From VFZS01 sp964353255 (GTDB lineage Bacteria > Acidobacteriota > Terriglobia > Bryobacterales > Bryobacteraceae): 44,402 nucleotides of DNA. Location: positions 1-44,402 of the forward strand of contig CAYGVJ010000026.1 of NCBI GenBank assembly GCA_964353255.1, read 5' to 3'. A model generated the notes under the pieces. That model saw only the letters and a program-made list of their open reading frames with translations, was not told where the DNA came from and did no database searches. Both the position numbers and the translations under genes were made by a program. Positions 1 through 8,851 of this stretch are shown piece by piece; positions within the stretch are counted from its first letter, which is position 1; each line of letters starts with the position of its first letter.

Positions 1-1530
1 CGCACCCCCATGAACGGGGTCATCGGCATGACCGAGCTGGCCCTGGAGACTGACTTGACGGCCGAGCAGCGCGCTTACCTGCGCATGGTCAAGAGCTCGG
101 CCGAGTCGCTACTGACCATCATCAACGACATTCTGGACTTCTCCAAGATCGAGGCCGGCAAGCTTGAGTTGCTCCCCTCGGAGTTCGACCTCCGCCAGAT
201 GCTGGGCGATGTCACCAAAGCGCTGGCGGTACGGGCTCATCAAAAGCACCTGGAGATGATCTGCGACCTGCGTCCCGAACTCCCGGAGGTGGTGGTGGCG
301 GATGCCGCCCGCCTGCGTCAGATCCTGGTCAACCTGGTGGGGAACGCCATCAAGTTCACCGAGCAGGGCGAGATTGTCGTCCGTGCGGCCGTGGAATGGA
401 TCACCGACGGCGAGGTGCTGCTGCAATTCTCGGTGGCGGACACGGGCATCGGCATCGCTTCCGAAAACCAGCAGCGTGTTTTTGAGGCTTTCGTGCAAGC
501 CGATGGCTCCATCACCCGCACCCACGGTGGAACGGGTCTGGGGCTGGCTATTGCCACGCAATTGGTGCAGATGATGGGCGGCAAGATCTGGGTTGAAAGC
601 GAGCCGAACCGGGGAAGCACGTTCCACTTCACGGTGCGGTCCGGTCTGCCAGCCGTGCCGGCCCAGGCGCCCCAACCGGCGCGGCCGGAGAGCTTGTGGG
701 GTGTGGATGTGCTGGTGGTGGACGACAATTCCACCAACCGGCGGCTCCTGGAGGAATGGCTGCTAAGCTGGCACATGAATCCGACGATCGTCGCGGATGG
801 GCCACAGGCGGTGGCGGCCATGGGCCGGGCGCAGGCGGCCGGCAAGCCCTTCCGGCTGGCGCTCATCGACGTGTATATGCCAGGCATGGACGGGTTCGCG
901 CTGACCCGCCACATCCGGGAGGATGCCGTAGTCGAGCAGCCCGCCATCATCTTGCTCAGCTCCTCCGACCGGCACGGCGACGCCTGGCGCAGCCCGGATC
1001 TGGGCGTGGCCGCCCTTCTGGTCAAGCCGGTGACCAAGTCGGCATTGCTCGAGGAGCTCCAGAAGGCGCTGGGGTTGTGGGAGGCGCCCCAGCGTGAACC
1101 CGCCGATGCCGGGGCAACCGGCCCCCGTGCCGCCTTGCATGGTTGCCGGGTCTTGCTGGCCGAAGACAATCTGGTCAACCAGCGGCTGGCCGCGCGCATG
1201 TTGGAGAGATGGGGCTGCTCCGTGACGGTGGCCCCGGACGGCCAGGCCGCTCTGGAGGCGCTCGAGCAAGAGTCCTTCCACGTGGTTCTGATGGACGTTC
1301 AAATGCCCAGGCTGGACGGCTTCGAAGCCACGCGCCTCATCCGCGACAAGGAGAAGGTCACCGGCGCCCACCTCCCCATCATTGCCCTGACGGCCCACGC
1401 CATGCGGGGTGACCGGGAGCGGTGCCTGGAGGCCGGCATGGACGACTATGTCTCCAAGCCCCTGAACTCGCAGGCGCTCAGGGAGAAGCTGCTCCAGTGG
1501 CTCGGGCAGGCTGCAAACCGCGAGGCGTAG
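1..1530 (+). CDS. Hybrid sensor histidine kinase with two receiver domains (5' partial)
   Basis: The reading frame is open at base 1, where codons read R-T-P-M-N-G. This is the second half of the usual H-box, so the phosphorylated His and all sensor domains lie just outside the window. Counting from the first visible codon, the rest of the HisKA dimerisation helices comes first, then the N box (NLVGNAIKF, about residue 111), the G box (GGTGLGLA, about residue 176) and two receiver domains. The phospho-acceptor Asp is in ALIDVYMPG (about residue 290) for the first and in VVLMDVQMP (about residue 432) for the second; both keep the acidic pocket and a KP Lys. The family passes phosphate from His to Asp, usually on to an Hpt protein; the signal cannot be told. 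Its 3' part from base 514 is duplicated at 12469-13485. It ends convergent to a Ser/Thr-kinase tail fragment. Confidence 0.93.
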   Translation, partial: RTPMNGVIGMTELALETDLTAEQRAYLRMVKSSAESLLTIINDILDFSKIEAGKLELLPSEFDLRQMLGDVTKALAVRAHQKHLEMICDLRPELPEVVVADAARLRQILVNLVGNAIKFTEQGEIVVRAAVEWITDGEVLLQFSVADTGIGIASENQQRVFEAFVQADGSITRTHGGTGLGLAIATQLVQMMGGKIWVESEPNRGSTFHFTVRSGLPAVPAQAPQPARPESLWGVDVLVVDDNSTNRRLLEEWLLSWHMNPTIVADGPQAVAAMGRAQAAGKPFRLALIDVYMPGMDGFALTRHIREDAVVEQPAIILLSSSDRHGDAWRSPDLGVAALLVKPVTKSALLEELQKALGLWEAPQREPADAGATGPRAALHGCRVLLAEDNLVNQRLAARMLERWGCSVTVAPDGQAALEALEQESFHVVLMDVQMPRLDGFEATRLIRDKEKVTGAHLPIIALTAHAMRGDRERCLEAGMDDYVSKPLNSQALREKLLQWLGQAANREA

Positions 1531-1723
1531 AGCACGGCGCTGCGCTATCGTACCGCGTACCGCCGGGCGCAGGGAATCTTCGCGGTTTACTCCGCCAGCC
1601 CGATGCGGCGCAGCAGGCCCTGGTAGCGAGGGTCGGAGTGGAACCGGTCAAGCATCGGCCCCGCCACGAGATAGGCGAGCGCATTGGAGCGCTCCTGGTA
1701 AGCTTTTTCCAACCACGCAAACC
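514..1723. repeat. Left copy of 1.2-kb direct repeat (HK 3' half + Ser/Thr-kinase tail)
   Basis: Bases 514-1723 recur in the same orientation at 12469-13679. From 514 to 1480 I see no difference between copies; the first mismatch is at 1481 (g here, a at 13436). From 1481 to 1723 the copies differ at roughly one base in ten, with a one-base indel just after the HK stop codon. The repeat covers the 3' half of the histidine-kinase gene, the short convergent gap and the last 45 or so codons of the minus-strand Ser/Thr kinase. The left copy has the intact histidine kinase and a broken Ser/Thr kinase; the right copy is the reverse. Confidence 0.9.
1587..1723 (-). pseudogene. C-terminal remnant of TPR Ser/Thr kinase
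   Basis: On the minus strand this encodes the last 45 or so residues of the kinase whose intact copy lies at 13543-16134. It includes the segments LEKAYQERSNALAYLVAGPM and LDRFHSDPRYQGLLRRIGLAE-stop, with only a few substitutions (for example PRY for PRF). Homology stops at about 1723. Beyond this the sequence is the promoter-like repeat at 1726-1800, and no kinase or other TPR sequence remains. It cannot make a functional protein and is best read as the by-product of the duplication. Confidence 0.85.
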
Positions 1724-1725
1724 GG

Positions 1726-1800
1726 GATTTCCTTTTTGGGCTCCCGGAGAAGTCGAATATACACCTCACCCGCCCCCCCCGTGTCAACCCGCAACCACGG
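1726..1800 (-). promoter_or_regulatory. Promoter-like repeated motif with G tract (copy 1)
   Basis: Read on the minus strand, a TTGACA box (1782-1787) is followed by a run of eight G and then TATATT (1756-1761), with 20 bases between the boxes. A related block lies at 12415-12483, upstream of the TonB-dependent receptor, and shares the CCGTGTCAACCCGCA core, the homopolymer, AAGTCGA and CTCCCGGA. No intact gene starts downstream of this copy. It may be a displaced promoter or a small intergenic repeat. Confidence 0.5.
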
Positions 1801-1961
1801 GTTTCGCCGCCGGAAGGCTTCCGCATTGCCCGCAAGGCTCGATCCTCTCGTCTGCGAGCGCGTTGGGGGCCGAAAACTGCATGTCACGCAAGGCACTTCT
1901 CAGACACCTCTGCCCGCCCTGCCACCTCTATCACCCAGTTTGCCCGCCTCCGAGGCCCCGG

Positions 1962-2090
1962 CTATCCCGCCGGGAGCTGGGGCCATGCGATCCGACGCAG
2001 GATGGCCGCGAACACCCGCCGCGTCAAATGGCCCTCGGCCAGCAAGAGCCAATAGTACCGCGCGTGCTTGATGAGCCGCCCGCCGGATAT
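1962..2090 (-). pseudogene. Transposase C-terminal remnant (IS1380-like)
   Basis: The minus strand encodes GGRLIKHARYYWLLLAEGH followed by LTRRVFAAILRRI and a stop. This resembles, from memory, the C-terminus of IS1380-family DDE transposases. Upstream of the GGRL segment the match is lost, with no catalytic domain and no start, so this is a decayed relic. The rest of the 577-base gap between 1724 and 2300 holds only the promoter-like repeat and no gene I can support. The relic marks the region as a place of earlier insertion. The family assignment rests on a short motif. Confidence 0.6.
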
Positions 2091-2300
2091 GCACCCCGAG
2101 CCTGCGGCTCCGGGCGATCTCTGATCGCAGCCGCCATCCCAACGCAAAATGCGACGGCGACACGAGCGCGGAGCGGCACGGCAGTATGTGGTAGACTGTT
2201 CGGTGCGCCAACCGTCAATGGCGAGTCCGCTCTCACCTCACATTGACCTTGAATCCGGCCACAAGGTGACGAATCCGGACGGAGCCAGCCTTCCACTGAC

Positions 2301-3647
2301 ATGCCACAACCAGCAACGGAACTGAAACGAGGGATCGGGCTGTTTCAGGCCACCTCCACCAACATGCTCGAGATGATCGGCATCGGACCGTTCATCACCA
2401 TCCCCATCCTGCTGGCCAAGATGAACGGTCCCCAGGCGCTGTTGGGCTGGTTTCTCGCGGGTCTTCTCGCCATCTGCGACGGCCTGGTGTGGGCTGAGTT
2501 GGGGGCCGCCATGCCGGGTTCCGGTGGGCCGTATCACTACCTGAAAGAGGCGTTCGGACCCAGGTCCATGGGCCGCCTGATGAGTTTTCTCTTCTTGTGG
2601 GAGACCACTGCGATCGCGCCCATTTCGCTCGCGTCAGGCGCGGTGGGCCTGTCCTGGTATGTCAAGTTCTTTTGGCCGACGATGGGGCCCTGGGAGGGGA
2701 AGTTCGTCGCCATGCTGGTGTGTCTGCTGTGCATGGTGCTGCTGTACCGCGATATCCGCGATGTCGGAAAGCTGTCGGTGATCATGTGGGTGGTGGTTAT
2801 GGGAACGGTGACTTGGGTGGTAGTGACCGGCTTGCTAAATTTCCAGGTGAGCCGCGTGCTCGATTTTCCTCCCGGGGCGTTCGACCTGTCGGCCAAGTGG
2901 TTCCTCGGACTCGGCGGTGCGACGCTTGTCTCGATCTACAGCTACGGCGGGTACTTCAACGTGTGCCTGTTCGGAGGCGAAGTGAAGAACCCCGCCCGCA
3001 CCATCCCATGGTCGATTCTCTATGCCATCCTCAGCGTGGGCACGGTATACGTGATCATGAGCATGACCATCGTGGGCGTAGTGCCGTGGCGCCAGGCGAT
3101 GCAGACGACCTCGGTCGTCTCAGACTTCATCCAGCGCTTGTACGGGCACTGGGCGGCGAACCTGATGACGGTCCTCATCCTGTGGACCAGCATCGCCAGT
3201 GTGTTCGCGATCATGCTCGGCTACTCGCGCGTGCCCTACGCGGCGGCGGTCGACGGGCGCTTCTTCAAGCCGTTCGCGCGCGTTCATCCGACCAAACATT
3301 TTCCGACGTTCTCCCTGCTGTTCATTGGGTTCACCGCCGCCCTCGCCTGCCTCTACCCGCTGGAGGAGCTGATCAACGCCCTGATCGTCATCCAGATCGT
3401 GACGCAGTTCATTCCCCAGGTGATCGCGGTGACGATGATCCGGCGCAATCGGCCCGACATCCAGCGGCCGTTCCGAATGTGGCTCTACCCGGTGCCCAGC
3501 TTCCTGGCGTTCCTCGGCTGGACGTGGATCCTGCTGTCCAGCGGGGGCGAGTTCATCGGGCTGGGTTTTGTCATCTTGGTCGTGGGAATCGGGGCTTATC
3601 TGTTGCTCGCGCGGCAGAAGCAGGAGTGGCCCTTCGCAAAAGCATGA
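2301..3647 (+). CDS. APC-family amino acid/polyamine permease
   Basis: A 448-residue integral membrane protein with about twelve hydrophobic segments. The N-terminal region has the APC signature: LFQATSTNMLEMIGIGPF in the first helix, then a conserved GSGGPYHYLKEAFG loop, as in amino acid-polyamine-organocation antiporters and symporters. The substrate cannot be read from sequence. The ATG at 2301 fits the first helix; a GGAG at 2281-2284 is rather far upstream, so the ribosome site is weak. It overlaps the next gene (pfkB-type kinase) by four bases as ATGA, so the two are translationally coupled. A sugar kinase partner suggests either an amino sugar or amine substrate or simple operon mixing. 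Confidence 0.88.
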   Translation: MPQPATELKRGIGLFQATSTNMLEMIGIGPFITIPILLAKMNGPQALLGWFLAGLLAICDGLVWAELGAAMPGSGGPYHYLKEAFGPRSMGRLMSFLFLWETTAIAPISLASGAVGLSWYVKFFWPTMGPWEGKFVAMLVCLLCMVLLYRDIRDVGKLSVIMWVVVMGTVTWVVVTGLLNFQVSRVLDFPPGAFDLSAKWFLGLGGATLVSIYSYGGYFNVCLFGGEVKNPARTIPWSILYAILSVGTVYVIMSMTIVGVVPWRQAMQTTSVVSDFIQRLYGHWAANLMTVLILWTSIASVFAIMLGYSRVPYAAAVDGRFFKPFARVHPTKHFPTFSLLFIGFTAALACLYPLEELINALIVIQIVTQFIPQVIAVTMIRRNRPDIQRPFRMWLYPVPSFLAFLGWTWILLSSGGEFIGLGFVILVVGIGAYLLLARQKQEWPFAKA

Positions 3648-4567
3648 GCGAGAAACAGTGGGACGTGATCGTCGCAGGTGACCTGTTCATCGACCTGGTG
3701 ATGACGGGCTTTTCGAAGCTCCCGGGCATGGGTGAAGAGGGCTTCGCCTCGGCCATGGAACGCGAGACCGGCGGCGGGGTTGCGACCACTTCCTGCGGCT
3801 TGTCGGCGCTCGGGCTGAGGGCCGGCGTGTTCGGCGTCGTCGGCGCCGACGAGATTGACTGGTTTCGCACGCGCTTCTCCCAGCGCGGCGTGGACACCTC
3901 CATGCTGATGGCGCACCCGGCCGAGCCGACGGCCATCACGGTGGCGGTCTCGACTCCGCGGGACCGGATCTTCTACACGTACTATGGCGCCAATGCTCTG
4001 CTCCCGGAACTGCTGGGGCGCTCCGAGACCCGCGAGCGGTTCATGGGCGCACGACACGTCCACTTCGCCTATCCCGTGGAGCCGCGGCTTCTCGCGGAAC
4101 TCGCACAGTGGCTGCGAGCACGCGGGACAACCACGTCGATCGACGTCGGCTGGCAGGAGGCCTGGCTGGCCGATCCGGCCACCATCCCGGCGCTCGCCCA
4201 CCTGGACTGGTTTCTCCCTAACGAGCGCGAAGCGGAAGGCGTGACCGGCGAATCGGAACCGGAGCGTATGCTGGCGTGGTTCCGGGAGCGTGGTGTGCGC
4301 GGCGTGGCGCTGAAACTCGGCCCGCAAGGATCGGCTGTATCGGTTGAGGGCGAGTTCCGAGCCGTCAAATCCATTGCCGTGACCCCGCTGGATACGACCG
4401 GGGCGGGCGACTGTTTTGATGCCGGGTTTCTTTACGGTGTTCTGCGCGGGCTGCCGATCGAAAAGAGCCTGCGCTGCGGGAACATTTGCGGGGCCCTCTC
4501 GACGGAAGCCGCCGGGGGCATCGCGGGATTCCCATCCCTGGAGCGGCTTCGGGCGCTGATTGGTTGA
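3644..4567 (+). CDS. PfkB-family carbohydrate (or nucleoside) kinase
   Basis: A 307-residue ribokinase-like kinase. The N-terminal GG signature is seen in ERETGGGVATT. The C-terminal signature DTTGAGDCFDAGF (about residues 250-262) contains the anion hole and the catalytic Asp. These enzymes transfer the ATP gamma-phosphate to a sugar or nucleoside hydroxyl; this subtype is not recognisable. The start ATG at 3644 overlaps the permease stop, so the gene is expressed with it. Thirteen bases after its stop comes the convergent GH4 gene, whose family members often act on phosphorylated sugars. Confidence 0.92.
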   Translation: MSEKQWDVIVAGDLFIDLVMTGFSKLPGMGEEGFASAMERETGGGVATTSCGLSALGLRAGVFGVVGADEIDWFRTRFSQRGVDTSMLMAHPAEPTAITVAVSTPRDRIFYTYYGANALLPELLGRSETRERFMGARHVHFAYPVEPRLLAELAQWLRARGTTTSIDVGWQEAWLADPATIPALAHLDWFLPNEREAEGVTGESEPERMLAWFRERGVRGVALKLGPQGSAVSVEGEFRAVKSIAVTPLDTTGAGDCFDAGFLYGVLRGLPIEKSLRCGNICGALSTEAAGGIAGFPSLERLRALIG

Positions 4568-4579
4568 GGCCGGTGGCCC

Positions 4580-5944
4580 TCAGGCCAGGTACCCCAGGTG
4601 CTGCGGATCGTTGCGCACCATTGCATTCCGCAGCTCGCATGCCAGTTCCCACTGGCCGATCAGAGGATACTCGAGCATCGCCAACTCCGCCAGGCGGCCC
4701 GACTTCTCGACCGCAGCGCGGATTGCGGTGCGCTCGTACGCCTTGACCGCGAGCACTAGCCCCCGCACCGAATCAGGCAGTCTGCCTGTGCGACGCGGTA
4801 CGGGGCCGCGCCAGCTGATATCGCACGGAACTTCGACGATGTCGTCGTCTTCCAAATCCTCAATCGCGCCGCGATTGGGGAGGTTGACGACGACCGGTCT
4901 GGCTTGCTCGGACAGGAGCCCGGAGATCACGTCCAGAGCGATCCTGTGATATCCCGTGACGGTTTTGAATGGATCGTACTCCTGGGTTGCTGCGGTGAAT
5001 GCCGATGCCGCTTCCGCCTCCAGCTTCATGTACGACGCGTTCCGCCGCAGCAGGTAGCTCCGGTACGTGTCCAATGCCTGCGCCGGATCCTGCTCCCGCA
5101 GCCGGCGGAACAGATCCTCGTTCATCTTCTCCAGTTCCTCGCCGCGACTCGCACCGGCCCGCAACTGGTTTTCGCGCGCTTTCCTCTGGCTGTAATAGAA
5201 GAAGAGGTATTCGGTCGGGATCAGCCGCAAAGTCTGGATCAACGCGGGATCGAACAGCGAGGCGGGGTAGAGGCGGTGCAAGGCTGTCTCATCGGCCAGG
5301 AGGCGCTCGGTAGCATCTTCGCCACGGACGCGAACCGTCCGTACCCAACCCAGGTGATTCAGACCCGCGTAGTCGAACGCCACGTCTTCGTACGGTTCGC
5401 CGAGAGCAAGGGCGATCTGGTGGAACAGCTCGATCGGGCTGTCGCAGATGCCGATCACACGGAGGCTCGTGTGATGCGTCAGGGCTTGCGTGATCAGGCC
5501 GGCGGGATTGGTGAAATTAATGAACCAGGCATTCGGTGCCACGCGCTCGACGGTACGCGCGTGGTCGAGCGTCACCGGGATCGTACGCAGCGCCATAGCG
5601 ACGCCCCCGGGCCCGGTAGTCTCCTGCCCGGCGAGGCCCAGCTCAATGGCGGTCCGCTCATCACGCGCGCGCGCCGTGATGCCGCCCACCCGGATGCTGT
5701 TCAGAACGAACTCGGCGTCCCGGACCGCGTCTTCCAGGCCGGCGTAAATGGCAATGCGGAAGCCGGCCCCCAGGTTGCGAACGATCTCTCTTCCGATTCC
5801 GGCAACGATCTGGGCCCGCTCCGTATCGACATCAAACAGCGCAAACTCGCCGATCTGGAGCGAACGTTGCAGTTCCGCGAGCCCGTGGATCAGCAGCGGC
5901 GTGCGGACACCGCCCCCGCCGATCATAGCTATCTTGCGTGTCAT
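4580..5944 (-). CDS. GH4-family 6-phospho-beta-glucosidase-like enzyme
   Basis: A 454-residue member of glycoside hydrolase family 4, which cleaves glycosides by an NAD-dependent redox mechanism with a divalent metal. The N-terminus is a Rossmann motif (IAMIGGGGVRTP), followed by the family signature INFTNPAGLITQAL. The metal-site Cys lies in GICDSP and the His in GLNHLGW. Length matches the 6-phospho-beta-glucosidase branch. The ATG at 5944 places the Rossmann glycine loop at residues 7-11, as usual. It is transcribed leftwards, toward the permease-kinase pair. No PTS genes are seen, so whether the natural substrate is phosphorylated is unknown. Confidence 0.9.
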   Translation of the reverse strand: MTRKIAMIGGGGVRTPLLIHGLAELQRSLQIGEFALFDVDTERAQIVAGIGREIVRNLGAGFRIAIYAGLEDAVRDAEFVLNSIRVGGITARARDERTAIELGLAGQETTGPGGVAMALRTIPVTLDHARTVERVAPNAWFINFTNPAGLITQALTHHTSLRVIGICDSPIELFHQIALALGEPYEDVAFDYAGLNHLGWVRTVRVRGEDATERLLADETALHRLYPASLFDPALIQTLRLIPTEYLFFYYSQRKARENQLRAGASRGEELEKMNEDLFRRLREQDPAQALDTYRSYLLRRNASYMKLEAEAASAFTAATQEYDPFKTVTGYHRIALDVISGLLSEQARPVVVNLPNRGAIEDLEDDDIVEVPCDISWRGPVPRRTGRLPDSVRGLVLAVKAYERTAIRAAVEKSGRLAELAMLEYPLIGQWELACELRNAMVRNDPQHLGYLA

Positions 5945-5995
5945 CTCATGCTCTCATTGGGCGTCCGGGACAGGGCCGGCGCCTATGTCAAGAGT

Positions 5996-6026
5996 AACGC
6001 AGAATGGCTCGCGGCCATTCTGCGTT
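5996..6026 (-). terminator. Perfect 12-bp hairpin downstream of the PIG-L-type gene
   Basis: Bases 5996-6007 (AACGCAGAATGG) pair perfectly with 6015-6026 around a 7-base loop. The hairpin lies 41 bases beyond the stop of the leftward gene at 6067. Read on the minus strand, no long U tract follows, so it may be a weak terminator or a transcript-end stabiliser. It sits 52 bases upstream of the GH4 start, so it could also form in that leader. Confidence 0.55.
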
Positions 6027-6066
6027 GTGCGACACTGGCCTGGCTACGCTGCCGAGGACCGCAGGA

Positions 6067-8784
6067 TCAGCGCTGCGGATTCCGGGGCAAGCTGAGCATG
6101 TTGGCGAAGATCCGGTACGCCCCGGGCACGCCGGCCGGCAGTTGCCGGTAGAACGCGTAGGCGTTGTAGATGTAAATCCCCTTGCCGTACTTGGCGTAGA
6201 GCAAGCCGCCCTTTTGCGGGGCCTGGCCTTCATCGTGGGTTTCCAGCAGCGCCTCGTACTGTGGATCCCACGACCTCATCCACTTCGATCCGCGCTCCTC
6301 CACCCAGCCTTCGAAGTCCTTCTCGGTGATCTTGTTCGGCCAGTTGAAAACGGGATTCGAGGGATTCAGGATCTCAACCTTCGACGCTTCGTCCGTGACC
6401 TCCTCGGAGCTGCGGCCCATCTCGTAAGGATAGGGCCCGTAGTTGTGGTCGTATTCCGGAGTATTGTATTGCACGATCACCACGCCGCCATTCTTCACGT
6501 AGTCGAGGAGGCGATTGTTGTACGTCGCCAGGTCTTCGCGCGCCGCATAGGTGCGCACACCAAGCAGAATCACGTCGTACTTGCCCAGATCGCCGCCCGC
6601 GATGTCCGCCGGGGCAAGGAAAGTTGCCTTGATGCCGAGGTGCTCGAGCGAGGCCGGCACGTCATCGCCGCTTCCCATCACGTAGCCGACTTTCAGGTTT
6701 GGAGCGACCGTTACGTCCACTCCGGACGTCTTGTGGGTCGACGGCCGGTACAGGAAATAGGGACGCAACCCGGGGTAGCCGGTCACCTCGTAGCCTTGCC
6801 GGTATTGCTTCCCGTTGTATTCGGCGATCGCGGTGATTTCGTAGGGTTGCTGGCGCAGGTTCGCCGGCGTGACCTGGAATGTGGCCGGCTGGTCCTGCCC
6901 GTCAGCCGCCGTGGCAAACTCGGCCGGGGCCGGCTCGAACTTCCAGCCCGCCGGCAGTTCCAGGCGGATGGTTCCCTTTGCCGGGCCCTTCACATTGCTG
7001 TGAATCACCGCGGTCACCGGGAACGACCTGGAATTGAGCGGTACGATACCCGCCTCGGGCGAAATCGCGACACCGATTGCCGGACCGACAACCAGCGGTT
7101 CATAGACGCTGCCGGGGCCGTTGACGCGCTTGACGCTCTGGACGAGTTGCCCGACGCGAATCGGCGCTCCTTCAAAACTGAACTCGGCCCACCCGGCCAG
7201 CGGATAGGCCGGAAGCGACCGGTTCAGGAATCGTTCGTCCTGGATGTCGTAGTAGGATTGCTCGATATCGGGCCGCGTGAAGTAGGGACGGGTGAAGGCC
7301 GCATCCTCCGGCACTTTCACGGTGAAGCGCGTCTCGACGGGCTTGTTGCCCGACAGTTCTCCGGTTGGCACGGTTGACGCCGGAGTAACGGACCAGGATT
7401 GTTTCTGCTGGTATGGCTCCACGCTCACCCGCTCCAGCCTCACCGGCGTTGAACTCTGATTATCAACATGCACCTTCACCGCGAAGGTCTGTCCCGGAAT
7501 CGCGATCCGCATGGTCTCGGGATCGCCCATGAACATGGCGAAGCGCGGATCCGGCTCGACCGGGGGAGCCACGGTGGCGGTCACCGACAACCCGAGCGCC
7601 TCGGCCAGCGCGTTGTTGAACTGGGCCCGCTTGATCTCGAGTTCGTGCCGGATGTCGTACTTGGATTCCGCGGAAAGGTTGCTCTGGTCCAGCTCGCTCA
7701 GCAGTTGGATCGTTTCCTTGAGGCCCGTCGCCAGCGCAGGGGCCGTACGCTCGGGATGCGTCGCGGTGAACTTCGCCATCGCGTCTTCAACCGCCGCGTT
7801 GATTTTGCGAAGGCCGGCCGTCAGGGAAGCGGTGTCACCACCCTTCGCCAGTGTCGCGATGCCCGTCAAGGACGTGTCGATGCCATCGAAGAAGCTTTCT
7901 TCTTTTTCCTTGGCCGGCACCAACGAGCCGAAGCGATGGTAGGCGCTCGACATCTGACCCGCTTTTGGAATAGATCCGCCTCCAGTTTGCGACTTCTGAT
8001 AGCCAAGACCCTCACGCGAGATCTGAACGTACGACGCGCCAAGCACGGCGTCGTAGGTCCCCTGCGGTATCTCCACGTTCACATCCAGGCTGCTGCCCGC
8101 GCCGCGCCGCATTCCCGGCGCGCGGGCGTAATCCTTCACCGGGGACCAGGGCCGGAGTCCAGCTTTGATCTGGTCCGGGAAGACGTTCGGATCACCGGCG
8201 GCCTTGAAGACCTCCTGCGCCAGGGCGCCGGCGGTCTGATGGTTTCCATGGCCATCGGTGAGACCGCCGACGAACACGGAGGTGATCACGAGCGGGCGCA
8301 CCATGCGAACCACGCGCACCACATCGTAGAAGACCCGATCATGGGTCCACTTGCCGGTCGTCTCGGCCTTGGTCTTGGAGAAGCCGTAATCGGCCACACG
8401 AGTGAAGTACTGTTCGGCTCCGTAGTAACGGTCCGCGGTCAGCAGCTCCATGGTGCGGACGAGGCCCAAGGCGTCGAAATAATCCGGCGACATCACGTTG
8501 GCGCCGCCTTCTCCGCGATTCAGGGTGAGCGACGCCACCCTGGTCCCGCGGCCGCGGGATTCGTAGGTCATCATCCCGCCATCCTCGTCGTCCGGATGGG
8601 CGGTGATCATGATGAGGCTGGCCCGCGTATGCAACTTCTTTAAGCTTTGCCAGACTGCCGCCGAACCGCGGTTGATCGTAAGGTCTTGCTCGATGCTGGT
8701 TGGTTCGATCGACGTGTAATAGGGCGGCTGCGCATAAGCGCACGCGACCGCAACGCTAAGTGACAGAAGAACTTTACTATGCAT
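6067..8784 (-). CDS. Secreted PIG-L-family (LmbE-like) deacetylase with long C-terminal region
   Basis: A 905-residue protein starting at the ATG at 8784, which gives a clean signal peptide (MHSKVLLSLSVAVACAYA, cut before QPP). A GGAG lies ten bases upstream; a further in-frame upstream start would bury the signal. The PIG-L Zn site AHPDDE is near residue 62 and a second ligand segment GHGNHQ follows. PIG-L proteins remove acetyl from N-acetylglucosamine-type groups. The remaining 600 residues form beta-sandwich-like domains and a late segment rich in TYAAREDLATYN and VQYNTPEYDHNYG, resembling the PIG-L-linked glutamine amidotransferase-like region of large acidobacterial homologues. It lies 67 bases downstream of the TonB receptor, on the same strand. 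Confidence 0.85.
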   Translation of the reverse strand: MHSKVLLSLSVAVACAYAQPPYYTSIEPTSIEQDLTINRGSAAVWQSLKKLHTRASLIMITAHPDDEDGGMMTYESRGRGTRVASLTLNRGEGGANVMSPDYFDALGLVRTMELLTADRYYGAEQYFTRVADYGFSKTKAETTGKWTHDRVFYDVVRVVRMVRPLVITSVFVGGLTDGHGNHQTAGALAQEVFKAAGDPNVFPDQIKAGLRPWSPVKDYARAPGMRRGAGSSLDVNVEIPQGTYDAVLGASYVQISREGLGYQKSQTGGGSIPKAGQMSSAYHRFGSLVPAKEKEESFFDGIDTSLTGIATLAKGGDTASLTAGLRKINAAVEDAMAKFTATHPERTAPALATGLKETIQLLSELDQSNLSAESKYDIRHELEIKRAQFNNALAEALGLSVTATVAPPVEPDPRFAMFMGDPETMRIAIPGQTFAVKVHVDNQSSTPVRLERVSVEPYQQKQSWSVTPASTVPTGELSGNKPVETRFTVKVPEDAAFTRPYFTRPDIEQSYYDIQDERFLNRSLPAYPLAGWAEFSFEGAPIRVGQLVQSVKRVNGPGSVYEPLVVGPAIGVAISPEAGIVPLNSRSFPVTAVIHSNVKGPAKGTIRLELPAGWKFEPAPAEFATAADGQDQPATFQVTPANLRQQPYEITAIAEYNGKQYRQGYEVTGYPGLRPYFLYRPSTHKTSGVDVTVAPNLKVGYVMGSGDDVPASLEHLGIKATFLAPADIAGGDLGKYDVILLGVRTYAAREDLATYNNRLLDYVKNGGVVIVQYNTPEYDHNYGPYPYEMGRSSEEVTDEASKVEILNPSNPVFNWPNKITEKDFEGWVEERGSKWMRSWDPQYEALLETHDEGQAPQKGGLLYAKYGKGIYIYNAYAFYRQLPAGVPGAYRIFANMLSLPRNPQR

Positions 8785-8851
8785 AAGGATGAGGCTCCGA
8801 ACAGCGCAGGGAAACGCGGGGTCTCCGCATTTCCCTGTGCTCACTGGTGGC

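Noticed and set aside
318..1199. Long minus-strand frame inside the histidine kinase (also at 12279-13154)
   Set aside because: It is antisense to conserved kinase and receiver domains, a normal by-product of high GC content.
1900..2302. Overlapping minus-strand frames upstream of the permease as a real gene
   Set aside because: Only the transposase-like tail at 1962-2090 looks like protein; the rest is frame-shifted or random.
2597..3643. Long plus-strand open frame running upstream of the PfkB gene
   Set aside because: It is out of frame within the permease gene, has Arg/Pro-rich composition typical of a shadow, and the true PfkB start at 3644 overlaps the permease stop.
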